Part shown: positions 55,220 through 62,847 of the stretch, piece by piece
Layout: each line of letters starts with the position of its first letter
Position numbering within the stretch: position 1 is the first letter of the stretch
Origin: Actinoallomurus sp963799975
GTDB lineage: Bacteria > Actinomycetota > Actinomycetes > Streptosporangiales > Streptosporangiaceae
Length of the DNA: 64,000 nt
Reading direction: 5' to 3'
NCBI GenBank assembly: GCA_963799975.1
Contig: CAWCZF010000007.1
Span: 124,001-188,000, forward strand
Program-made: the position numbers and the translations under genes
The notes under the pieces: model-generated
The model's database searches: none
Seen by the model: the letters and a program-made list of their open reading frames with translations, nothing else
Told to the model about the DNA's origin: nothing

Positions 55220-56917
55220 ATGGCCTCCGCGGCATCAGATCCCGAACTCGTCTCCGGTGGGCACCTCGTCGCCAAGGCACTCAAGGCCGAGGGCGTCGAC
55301 GTGATCTACACGCTCTGCGGCGGCCACATCATCGACATCTACGACGGCTGCGTGGACGAGGGCATCGAGGTCGATCGACGTACGGCACGAGCAGGTCGCC
55401 GCGCACGCCGCCGACGGCTACGCCCGGGTGACCGGCACGCCCGGCTGCGCGGTCGTGACCGCCGGCCCCGGCACGACCGACGCGGTCACCGGCGTGGCCA
55501 ACGCGTTCCGCGCCGAGAGCCCGATGCTGCTCATCGGCGGCCAGGGCGCGCTCAGCCAGCACAAGATGGGCTCGCTGCAGGACCTGCCGCACGTCGACAT
55601 GATGACGCCGATCACCAAGTTCGCCGCGTCCGTGCCGGCCACCGCGCGGGTGGCCGACATGGTGTCGATGGCGTTCCGCGAGTGCTACAACGGCGCGCCC
55701 GGCCCGTCGTTCCTGGAGATCCCGCGCGACGTGCTCGACGCCAAGGTGCCGGTCTCGTCGGCGCGCGTACCCGCGGCCGGGCGCTACCGCGCCTCGACGC
55801 GTGCGGCCGGCGACCCGGCGGCGATCGAGCGGCTCGCCGACCTGCTGGTGCACGCCGAGCGGCCGTGCGTCCTGCTCGGCAGCCAGGTGTGGACCTGCCG
55901 CGGCACCGACGCGGCACGCGAGCTGGTGCGTACGCTGAACGTCCCGGCGTACATGAACGGCGCCGGCCGCGGCACGCTGCCGCCCGGCGACCCGCACCAC
56001 TTCCAGCTCTCGCGGCGGCACGCGTTCAACGAACGCCGACGTCATCGTCATCGTCGGCACGCCGTTCGACTTCCGCATGGGGTACGGCCGGCGGCTCTCA
56101 CCCGACGCCACGGTCGTCCAGATCGACCTCGACTACCGTACGGTCGGCAAGAACCGCGACGTCGACCTCGGCATCGTCGGCGACGCGGGCCTGGTCCTGT
56201 CCGTCCGTCACCCAGGCCGCCTCGGGCCGCGTGCGACGACGGCGCCGCGCGCCGCAAGCCGTGGCTGGAGGAGCTGCGCGCCGAGGAGACCAAGGCGCAG
56301 GAGAAGCGGCTGCCGCTGCTGCACTCGGACCAGACGCCGATCCACCCGTACCGGCTGGTCAGCGAGATCAACGAGTTCCTCACCGAGGACACGATCTACA
56401 TCGGCGACGGCGGCGACATCGTCACCTTCTCCGGCCAGGTCGTGCAGCCGCAGGTCGCCCGGCCACTGGATGGACCCGGGACCGCTCGGCACGCTCGGCG
56501 TCGGCATCCCGTTCGTGCTGGCCGCCAAGCACGCGCGGCCGGACAAGGAGGTCGCTCGCGCTCTTCGGCGACGGCGCGTTCAGCCTGACCGGCTGGGACT
56601 TCGAGACGCTCGTCCGCTTCGACCTGCCGTTCGTCGGCGATCGTCGGCAACAACTCCTCGATGAACCAGATCCGCTACGGCCAGGCGGCCAAGTACGGCG
56701 AGGACCGCGCGCGGGTCGGCAACACCCTCGGCGACGTGCCGCTACGAGCGAGTTCGCCCGGATGCTCGGCGGCCACGGCGAGGAGGTGCGCGACCCGGCC
56801 GAGATCCGGCCCGCGCTGGAGCGCGCCCGCGCGTCCGGCAAGCCGTCGCTCGTCAACGTCTGGGTCGACACAGACGCGTACGCACCCGGAACCATGAACC
56901 AGACCATGTACAAGTGA
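55220..56917 (+). CDS. TPP-dependent oxalyl-CoA decarboxylase / acetolactate-synthase-like enzyme, many frame breaks
   Basis: A protein of about 560 aa when repaired. N-terminal PYR domain (LVAKALKAEGVDVIYTLCGG, DVRHEQVAAHAADGYARVTG with the activating Glu), central domain, and C-terminal PP domain (DPGPLGTLGVGIPF, LFGDGAFSLTGWDFETL, VGNNSSMNQIRYGQ for TPP-Mg). The frame changes about nine times (near 55373, 56031, 56203, 56233, 56463, 56554, 56637 and twice near 56742), always restored by dropping a base. SD AAGGAG precedes ATG 55220. The pairing with the CoA-transferase downstream suggests oxalyl-CoA decarboxylase or a 2-hydroxyacyl-CoA lyase. Confidence 0.75.
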   Translation: MASAASDPELVSGGHLVAKALKAEGVDVIYTLCGGHIIDIYDGCVDEGIEVDRRTARAGRRARRRRLRPGDRHARLRGRDRRPRHDRRGHRRGQRVPRREPDAAHRRPGRAQPAQDGLAAGPAARRHDDADHQVRRVRAGHRAGGRHGVDGVPRVLQRRARPVVPGDPARRARRQGAGLVGARTRGRALPRLDACGRRPGGDRAARRPAGARRAAVRPARQPGVDLPRHRRGTRAGAYAERPGVHERRRPRHAAARRPAPLPALAAARVQRTPTSSSSSARRSTSAWGTAGGSHPTPRSSRSTSTTVRSARTATSTSASSATRAWSCPSVTQAASGRVRRRRRAPQAVAGGAARRGDQGAGEAAAAAALGPDADPPVPAGQRDQRVPHRGHDLHRRRRRHRHLLRPGRAAAGRPATGWTRDRSARSASASRSCWPPSTRGRTRRSLALFGDGAFSLTGWDFETLVRFDLPFVGDRRQQLLDEPDPLRPGGQVRRGPRAGRQHPRRRAATSEFARMLGGHGEEVRDPAEIRPALERARASGKPSLVNVWVDTDAYAPGTMNQTMYK

Positions 56918-56931
56918 AAAGGAAACCGGCC

Positions 56932-58158
56932 ATGGGAAAGGCTCTTGAGGGCGTCAAGGTCCTCGACATGACGCACGTGCAGTCCGGACCGTCCTGCACG
57001 CAGATGCTCGCCTGGCTCGGCGCGGACGTCATCAAGCTGGAGGCGCCGGCCGGCGACATCACCCGGCGGCAGCTCCGCGACCTCCCCGATGTCGACAGCC
57101 TCTACTTCACGATGCTCAACGCAACAAGCGGAGCATCACGCTCAACATCAAGAGCGAGCGCGGCAAGGAGATCTTCGCCGAACTGGTCCGGCGCTCGGAC
57201 GTGCTGGTGGAGAACTTCGGCCCCGGCGCCGTCGACCGCCTCGGCTTCGGCTGGGAGAAGCTCCACGAGCTCAACCCGCGCCTGATCTACGCCTCGATCA
57301 AGGGCTTCGGCGAGGGCCCGTACAGCACGCTTCAAGGCGTACGAGGTGATCGCCCAGGCGATGGGCGGCGCGATGAGCACGACCGGCTTCGAGGACGGCC
57401 CGCCGACCGCGACCGGCGCCCAGATCGGCGACTCGGGCACCGGCATCCACACCGTCGCGGGCATCCTGGCCGCGCTCTACCAGCGCGTCACCACCGGCGC
57501 GCGGCCAGCGGGTCGACGTCGCCATGCAGCACTCGGTGCTCAACCTGTGCCGGGTCAAGCTGCGCGACCAGCAGCGCCTGGCGCACGGCCGACCTGTCGG
57601 AGTACCCGAACAAGGACTTCGGCGAGGAGGTGCCGCGGTCGGGCAACGCCTCGGGCGGCGGCCAGCCGGGCTGGGCGCGTCAAGTGCGCGCCCGGCGGGC
57701 CCAACGACTACATCTACGTGATCGTCCAGCCGCCGGGCTGGGCGCCGATCGCCGAGCTCATCGGCCGCCCGGAGCTGGCCACCGACCCCGGGTGGAGCAC
57801 GCCGGAGGCGCGGCTGCCCAAGCTGGAGCAAGATGTTCGAGCTCATCGAGGAGTGGACCGGCCGTCATCCCAAGTGGGAGGTGCTGGAGAAGTTCAACGC
57901 CGTGCGGCGTTCCCTGCGGCCCGATCCTGTCCACCGCGGAACTGATCGAGGACGAGAGCCTCATCGCCAACGAGATGATCGTCGACGGTCGACCACCCGG
58001 AGCGCGGCCCGTTCAAGACGGTCGGCAGCCCGCTGAAGCTGTCCGACTCCCCGGTGACCGTGGAGCGCTCGCCGCTGCTGGGCGAGCACAACGAGGAGGT
58101 CTACGGCGAACTCGGCCTCGCCGACCTCGCCGAACTACAGGCGAACGGCGTCATCTGA
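56932..58158 (+). CDS. CoA-transferase family III (formyl-CoA transferase-like), many frame breaks
   Basis: A protein of about 406 aa when repaired. It begins LEGVKVLDMTHVQSGPSCTQMLAWLGADVIKLE and contains the catalytic Asp region of class III CoA-transferases, LVENFGPGAVDRLGFGW, YASIKGFG, QIGDSGTGIHTVAGILAALYQR and ACGVPCGPILST. At least eight breaks occur between 57120 and 57990, nearly all one-base insertions. With the TPP enzyme 14 nt upstream it forms an oxc-frc-like pair that would turn oxalate to formate and CO2 via oxalyl-CoA. The close linkage to the sugar operon is unexpected. Confidence 0.8.
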
Positions 58159-58197
58159 GGGCGCCTCCGAAGTTCCGCACTCGCGGGTCTCGTTGTG

Positions 58198-58230
58198 AGA
58201 GGCCCCCTCGCCCGGCGCGAGGGGGCCTCT
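58198..58230 (+). terminator. Terminator of the sugar/CoA operon
   Basis: Perfect 14-bp arms AGAGGCCCCCTCGC (58198-58211) and its complement (58217-58230) with a 5-nt loop, 39 nt after the CoA-transferase stop. Confidence 0.8.
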
Positions 58231-58372
58231 CCCATTCGCGTTTACCGGCCCCGCCCTGTCGCCGCTTGTTTCGGACATAGGGTGTCAACGGACGACCATT
58301 CTGGTTCGTCCTATATCGACGGCCGCACCTGACCGTGGCGCCGATGCTGAGCCCCCTTCGCACGGAGGATCG

Positions 58373-58786
58373 ATGACGCGACCAGGTACGCCGACGAACG
58401 ACGCCCACCGGCCACCGGCAGGCCGGAGCACCGCCGAAGCCGAGACCGCGTGGCCGGGCGGGCCGCCCGCCGTCGCCTCGCCGCCCGTCGGCCACGGCGC
58501 GTCGGCCAACCGGAGTGTGCGAGTCACGATCGGCACGGACGGCCTGGTGGACTCGGTCACGGTCGATCCGCGGTCGATGCGGCAGGGCTCCGAGGCGTTC
58601 GCGGAACTGACCCGGCAGGCCGTACGCGCCGCTCAGCGCGACTGGTTCGGCAAGCTCGCCGAGCAGAGTCCGGCCTCGGATGCCGGGGAACGACTGCGTG
58701 CCCGCCTGGATGAGATCAACGACGAGTACTCCCATCGAATGGAAGAGATCAACCAAATGATCGCCGGTCTGAGGAACACCCGATGA
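58373..58786 (+). CDS. YbaB/EbfC-like small protein (cassette A, gene 1)
   Basis: A 137-aa protein: disordered N-terminus rich in Pro/Ala (about 1-45), then a YbaB/EbfC-type beta-strand block (VRVTIGTDGLVDSVTVDP) and helices ending in a coiled-coil segment (RLRARLDEINDEYSHRMEEINQMIAGL). YbaB-like proteins with such extensions are often found in actinobacteria next to WXG100/type VII secretion-like genes. ATG 58373 has GGAGG. It leads a three-gene run with 34- and 2-nt gaps. Confidence 0.65.
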   Translation: MTRPGTPTNDAHRPPAGRSTAEAETAWPGGPPAVASPPVGHGASANRSVRVTIGTDGLVDSVTVDPRSMRQGSEAFAELTRQAVRAAQRDWFGKLAEQSPASDAGERLRARLDEINDEYSHRMEEINQMIAGLRNTR

Positions 58787-58820
58787 CGCCCTCGCCCGGC
58801 GAAGGAAGGCGGGAAACAGA

Positions 58821-59207
58821 ATGACGAAATACGACTCGAGATCACTGTCCATCGCGGCAAATGCCATCTACCAGGGGGTCCTCGGCACCGAAGTGCAAAA
58901 CGATCCGGCGCATGCGGATATGTCACTGTTCAGCCAGATACCCGATGACCCACGCCCCGGTATGGTCCGCTTGGAAGATATTAATGATTTCGCTGCGGAG
59001 CCGTGGCAGACCTTCCTGACGAAGGTTTTCTATATTAACTTCGATGAGATCTATGAATCTGCGAAGAAGGCGGTCACGGCGACCGCCGATCAAGCCCAAT
59101 ACGCGTCGACCGGCATGAATCGTATGTCTGAGAACAGGAAGGCCGTAGAAGACAAGAATCTCACGGCCGTCTTCGGCGCACTGAACACCACCCAGAATCG
59201 AGACTGA
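58821..59207 (+). CDS. Small helical protein of unknown function (cassette A, gene 2)
   Basis: A 128-aa protein, unknown. Two parts: an N-terminal SLSIAANAIYQG helix and a variable loop, then EPWQTFLTKVFYINFDEIYESAKKAVTATADQAQYASTGM and a tail ending ALNTTQNRD. No signal peptide or membrane helix. Size and helix content recall type VII secretion-associated proteins, but no WXG motif is visible. Its homologue at 61157 has a longer loop. Confidence 0.6.
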   Translation: MTKYDSRSLSIAANAIYQGVLGTEVQNDPAHADMSLFSQIPDDPRPGMVRLEDINDFAAEPWQTFLTKVFYINFDEIYESAKKAVTATADQAQYASTGMNRMSENRKAVEDKNLTAVFGALNTTQNRD

Positions 59208-59209
59208 CG

Positions 59210-59827
59210 GTGGCACCTGCGTCCCCGGGAATAACCCTTCCAGCCGACCTCGTGGACCTGGTCAAGCGCTGGACCGCGGACGGCACGATGGCTTTCCGCT
59301 GGCCCACCGACAGCGAGGACGATTACGTGCGCAGCGGCCAGAGGTGGGGTTCTTACAGCGTTGAATCGGAGCTCAGCCGACTGAATCCGGATGAGGTCAA
59401 GGGAGTAGGCGCGAACAACGAAGGGCCGGCGATCGATGCCTGTTTGACATACTGGCAGAACGTCCCGGCACGTAATGCCAACGACCTGCTCAAGTCTTTC
59501 AAGATCATGTCGGGGGAGCTCTTGGCGATGGCTGCGGCGATCATCACCTACAAGAATGCCGCGATCCAACAGCTCACGGAGCTCAAGAAGGAGCTGGACC
59601 GTAACGAGAGATGGGCCTGGCTGGAAATCAACGAGAAAGGCATCGACTCGCGCGCCAGAAGTTTGATCGGCACCTTTGACGTTTCAATGAAGATCCCCAT
59701 GATCCAGTTTCAGTCAGCCATGGGAAACTCGGTCGCGGTCATCAAGGGCGAGGCCCAGCTCTACGACGCCATCGCGAGCCGCTTCACTCCCGATACCGAG
59801 AAGACCGGAGACAGCCTGCTCCACTGA
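59210..59827 (+). CDS. Helical protein of unknown function, WXG-superfamily-like (cassette A, gene 3)
   Basis: A 205-aa protein, unknown. It starts at GTG 59210, 2 nt past the upstream stop. The signature LVKRWTADGTMAFRWPTDSEDDY lies near the N-terminus and the rest is predicted mostly helical (LKSFKIMSGELLAMAAAIITYKNAAIQQLTELKKELDRN). A central hydrophobic stretch (LLAMAAAIITY) is too short to be a certain membrane helix. The length and helical hairpin would suit an ESX-type secreted effector or its chaperone; this is only structural impression. Confidence 0.55.
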   Translation: MAPASPGITLPADLVDLVKRWTADGTMAFRWPTDSEDDYVRSGQRWGSYSVESELSRLNPDEVKGVGANNEGPAIDACLTYWQNVPARNANDLLKSFKIMSGELLAMAAAIITYKNAAIQQLTELKKELDRNERWAWLEINEKGIDSRARSLIGTFDVSMKIPMIQFQSAMGNSVAVIKGEAQLYDAIASRFTPDTEKTGDSLLH

Positions 59828-59949
59828 TCCGCTCCCACCACCCGCTCCCACCGGCTCCGATGCGGCGAGTCGTCGAACCGTGCGGCACTGACACATCCGC
59901 TCCGATACGGTAAGTAGCCAACAGGACACGACCTGGGGCGGGGTGTGCG

Positions 59950-60510
59950 GTGAGGAAGATCGTCTTGTTCATGTCGGTGTCCCTCGACGGTTTCATGGAG
60001 GGCCCGGAGCGGCAGATCGACTGGCACTTGGTCGACGACGAGCTGCACACCCACTTCAACGACGAACTCCGCACCATGGGCGCGTTCATGAACGGTCGCG
60101 TCGCGTACGAGTTGATGGCCGGCTTCTGGCCGACCGCCGACGAGGATCCGGCGAGCAGTAAGCCGGTCGCCGAATATGCCGAGATCTGGCGCGAAATGCC
60201 GAAGTACGTCTTCTCGCGCACGCTGGAGACCGCCGGGTGGAACACCACCATCGTGCGGGAGGTCGAGCCTGAGCGGATCCTGGCGCTCAAGACCGAGCCA
60301 GGCGGCGACCTCGCCCTCGGCGGCGCCGAGCTGGCCGCCACCTTCATGCGCCACGACCTGATCGACGAATACCGCGTCTACATCCACCCCGTCCTCATCG
60401 GACGCGGAAAGCCCCTGTTCCAGGACACCGAACTGGACCTACGCCTCATGGAGACCCGCACGTTCGGCAACGGAGTCGTGTTGCTTCACTACGAGCGCCC
60501 CGCGGCATGA
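59950..60510 (+). CDS. Dihydrofolate reductase-like (RibD C-terminal fold) protein
   Basis: A 186-aa protein: VLFMSVSLDGFMEGP, AFMNGRVAYELMAGFWP, KYVFSRTLETAGWNTTIV, GGDLALGGAELAATFMRHDLIDEYRVYIHPVLIGRGKPLF. A second member of the family at 45362 differs clearly. GTG 59950 starts it. It is interposed between the two cassette copies and so marks a boundary of the duplication. Confidence 0.85.
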   Translation: MRKIVLFMSVSLDGFMEGPERQIDWHLVDDELHTHFNDELRTMGAFMNGRVAYELMAGFWPTADEDPASSKPVAEYAEIWREMPKYVFSRTLETAGWNTTIVREVEPERILALKTEPGGDLALGGAELAATFMRHDLIDEYRVYIHPVLIGRGKPLFQDTELDLRLMETRTFGNGVVLLHYERPAA

Positions 60511-60613
60511 CGAACGACTGGGCCTAATCGGCCGCAGTCAGCGCGTGCGCGGGCCCTGATCGTGAACCGGGTCGGGCCGCTCGATGCCACTGCGGGTACG
60601 CAGCGTGGTCTGT

Positions 60614-60700
60614 GCCGTTGTCGTTGTCCACGAGCAGGCCGCCCTGCTGGGCGACGGACTGCAGCAACATCCAGACGTGGTTCGGCCAGGAGATGCGGTG
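60614..60700 (-). pseudogene. Relic of a sugar-binding protein gene
   Basis: These 87 bases match 63571-63657 inside the ABC substrate-binding gene at 86 of 87 positions and, on the minus strand, encode HRISWPNHVWMLLQSVAQQGG plus a few residues. The match ends sharply on both sides. It is a gene fragment left by recombination, not a gene. Confidence 0.9.
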
Positions 60701-60811
60701 ACAAATCCTGACATACGCTGCAATTTCGGCCCGCCTGTTATCCTCGTATCCCATTCGTGACCTTGGAGTCGATGACCCAACCGAAGCTCATCGACCAAGA
60801 GAAAGCCCTCG

Positions 60812-61103
60812 ATGGATGATTTCCGCGGACGACCCGCAGCCCGGGGCGTCACCGAAGCCGAGACCGCGTGGCCGGGCGGGCCGCCCGCGGTCGACTCGCC
60901 GCCCACCGGTCACGGCACGTCGGACAACAAGAGTGTGCAGGTGACGATCGGCACGGACGGCCTGCTGGACACCGTCAAGGTCGACCCGCGCGCGATGCGC
61001 CACGGCGCCGGGCGCCGAGGATCGCCTGCGCGCGCGCCTGGATGAGATCAACGAGGAGTACCTCCATCGAATGGAAGAACTCAACCACGCGATCGCCAGC
61101 TGA
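60812..61103 (+). pseudogene. Broken YbaB-like gene (cassette B, gene 1)
   Basis: The start MDDFRGRP and block VQVTIGTDGLLDTVKVDPRAMR match copy A, and the C-terminal coil (RLRARLDEINEEYLHRMEELNHAIAS) is also present, but in another frame: about 85-90 bases covering the FAELTRQAVRAAQRDW part are deleted near 61005-61015. The remaining frame stops early at 61045. It is a decayed copy of 58373-58786. Confidence 0.8.
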
Positions 61104-61156
61104 GGAGCACTCGATGACACACCCAACCGGCACTACAGAGGAAAGTCGAGGGTCGC

Positions 61157-61591
61157 ATGCCAAAATATGATTGGAAATCGTTGACCGATGCAGCAGAAGC
61201 AATTTATGAAGGCGTCGACCGAACCAAGTCGAAATACTATCCGCCGGGAGCTAGTCAGTACGGATCATGGCAGGGTTCGACCTTTCTTCCCTCGCACGCG
61301 GACATGTCGCTTTTCTCCAAAATATACGGCAACTCGCACCCCGGAGAAACTCGTTATGAGAACATTGAAGACTTCAAGCCGGAGTCGTGGCAGACCTTCC
61401 TGACGAGTGTCTTCTATAAGGACTTCGACACAGTCTATGAATCTGCGATCAAGGCAGTCACAGCGACCGCTGCGCAGGCCAATTACGGGTCGGTCGGCCT
61501 GAGTCACATGGCCCAGACCATGAAGGCAGTCGACGACAAGAACATCACGGCCGTGTTCAGCGCACTGAACACCACCCAGAATCGAGACTGA
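61157..61591 (+). CDS. Small helical protein of unknown function (cassette B, gene 2)
   Basis: A 144-aa homologue of 58821-59207. It shares SLTDAAEAIYEG, HADMSLFSKI, SWQTFLTSVFYKDFDTVYESAIKAVTATAAQA and the end SALNTTQNRD. It carries an extra loop of about 16 residues (SKYYPPGASQYGSWQG) near position 27. ATG 61157 follows a GAGG-like SD. It remains intact although gene 1 of its cassette is broken, suggesting it does not depend on that neighbour in cis. Confidence 0.6.
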   Translation: MPKYDWKSLTDAAEAIYEGVDRTKSKYYPPGASQYGSWQGSTFLPSHADMSLFSKIYGNSHPGETRYENIEDFKPESWQTFLTSVFYKDFDTVYESAIKAVTATAAQANYGSVGLSHMAQTMKAVDDKNITAVFSALNTTQNRD

Positions 61592-61594
61592 CGG

Positions 61595-62212
61595 ATGGCA
61601 CCCGAGTACCCGGGAGTAACTCTACCGGCCGACCTCGCGGGCATGGTCAAGCGCTGGACCGCCGACGGCACGATGGCTTTCCGCTGGCCCACGGACAGCG
61701 AGGATGACTACAAGAGCAGCGGCGAAAAGTGGGGTGGCCTCGGCCTTGAGTCGGAGCTCTCCCGACTGAACCCATTTGAGGTCAAGGCAGTGGGCCAGAA
61801 GAATGAAGGAACGGCAATCGACGCCTTTATGACATACTGGCAGAATGTGCCGGAGCGTAATATTAACGACCTTCTCAAGTCATTCAAGATCGTGTCGGCT
61901 GCACTCCTGGCCATGAGCGGAGCCATCCTAGCCTACAAGGATACCGCGATCAAGCAGCTCGCGGAACTCAAGGTGCAGTTGGACGACAACGAGAGATGGG
62001 CCTGGATAGAATTCAACGAGAAAGGCATCGACAAGCGCGCCAGGGAGTTGATCGGCTTGTTCGACTCTTCCATGGTGTCCTCCACGGACAGTTTCAACTC
62101 GACCATGAACATCTCGACCGCGGTCATCAAGGGGGAGGCCAAGCTCTACGACGACATCGCGAACCGCTTCACTCCCGATACCGTGAAGACCGGAGACGGC
62201 CTGTCCCAATGA
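61595..62212 (+). CDS. Helical protein of unknown function (cassette B, gene 3)
   Basis: A 205-aa homologue of 59210-59827, same length, with the shared blocks VKRWTADGTMAFRWPTDSEDDY, ESELSRLNP, NDLLKSFKIVSAALLAMSGAI, NERWAWIEFNEKGID and IANRFTPDTVKTGD. It starts at ATG 61595, 3 nt after gene 2. Equal length with scattered substitutions points to selection on both copies. Confidence 0.58.
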   Translation: MAPEYPGVTLPADLAGMVKRWTADGTMAFRWPTDSEDDYKSSGEKWGGLGLESELSRLNPFEVKAVGQKNEGTAIDAFMTYWQNVPERNINDLLKSFKIVSAALLAMSGAILAYKDTAIKQLAELKVQLDDNERWAWIEFNEKGIDKRARELIGLFDSSMVSSTDSFNSTMNISTAVIKGEAKLYDDIANRFTPDTVKTGDGLSQ

Positions 62213-62228
62213 CCCGCTCGTACGACCC

Positions 62229-62262
62229 TCGAAGATCGGCTACCAGGCGACCTTCAGCTCGT
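62229..62262 (-). pseudogene. Relic of the 3' end of the sugar-binding protein gene
   Basis: About 34 bases closely match the end of the substrate-binding gene at 62836-62870, encoding DELKVAW-stop on the minus strand versus DKLKVAW-stop. With the relic at 60614 it brackets cassette B. Confidence 0.7.
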
Positions 62263-62492
62263 CCGGGGCGGGGTGTTGGGTTCTCGTCGTGCTCCGGGGT
62301 CTCAGGGTCGTGTGCCTGAGGAGGATGCGGCGATCGACGCCCCCGCGCCCAGCAGGCAACGGTGGCGGCCAGCACACCGAAGGTCGCCGCGACCTCACGC
62401 GGTCGCAGCAGTTGATCCTCGGGAGACTCGGGTGGTCGGGAGGCCATGGCAAGCGGGCCAATCCATTCGAGGGAAGAGCGGCGCGCGGACGT

Positions 62493-62800
62493 TCACTTGA
62501 ACTCCGCCCAGACGACGCGGCCGTAGGCGTCACCGCTCACACCCCACTCGTTGGTGCTGAACATGCCGTGCCGACCGCTGCGCGTGTGCTCCCAGGCGTT
62601 GGTCGCCAGCTCATTCGCGACCAAGGTGACGTCCTGCATGCGCTGATGGTCGGCCAGGGCTCGCGGACGAAGCGGCGGACTTCGCCGATCTGCTCGGGCC
62701 GTCCAGAGAAGACGGCGCGGTACGTACGTGTACCTGGCCCGGCGAGTGTCCGCGTAGTCACCCGGACGTGTTGCGCGGGCCATCGACCAGCTCCCGGCAT
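62493..62800 (-). pseudogene. Truncated, frameshifted HATPase-domain (anti-sigma-like) gene
   Basis: Minus-strand frames encode FSGRPEQIGEVRRFVRE, then after a frame change ALADHQRMQDVTLVANELATNAWEHTRSG (the N-box of SpoIIAB/RsbW-type ATPases) and YGRVVWAEFK at the end. The region with the DxGxG ATP-lid motif is missing, and the whole is about 100 residues instead of the usual 130-150. It is best called a remnant of a regulatory ATPase gene. Confidence 0.65.
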
Positions 62801-62847
62801 GACGAAGGACGGGGCGGCGCGGCGGCCGCCCCGTTCTCGAAAATCGG

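Larger units (their letters stand above)
58373..59827 (+). repeat. Three-gene cassette, copy A of a divergent tandem duplication
   Basis: YbaB-like gene, 128-aa helical protein and 205-aa helical protein. The same order recurs at 60812-62212. Identity is strong in blocks (e.g. the ends of genes 2 and 3) and weak elsewhere, so this is an old duplication and not an assembly repeat. Confidence 0.85.
60812..62212 (+). repeat. Three-gene cassette, copy B of the duplication
   Basis: Same gene order as 58373-59827. Gene 1 is broken by an internal deletion; genes 2 and 3 are intact but diverged. Relics of the sugar-binding gene lie on both flanks (60614-60700 and 62229-62262). Confidence 0.85.

Noticed and set aside
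55220..58158. Interpretation of the two CoA/TPP genes as pseudogenes
   Set aside because: Protein motifs continue in perfect order across every break and nearly all breaks are one-base insertions; error is the simpler explanation.
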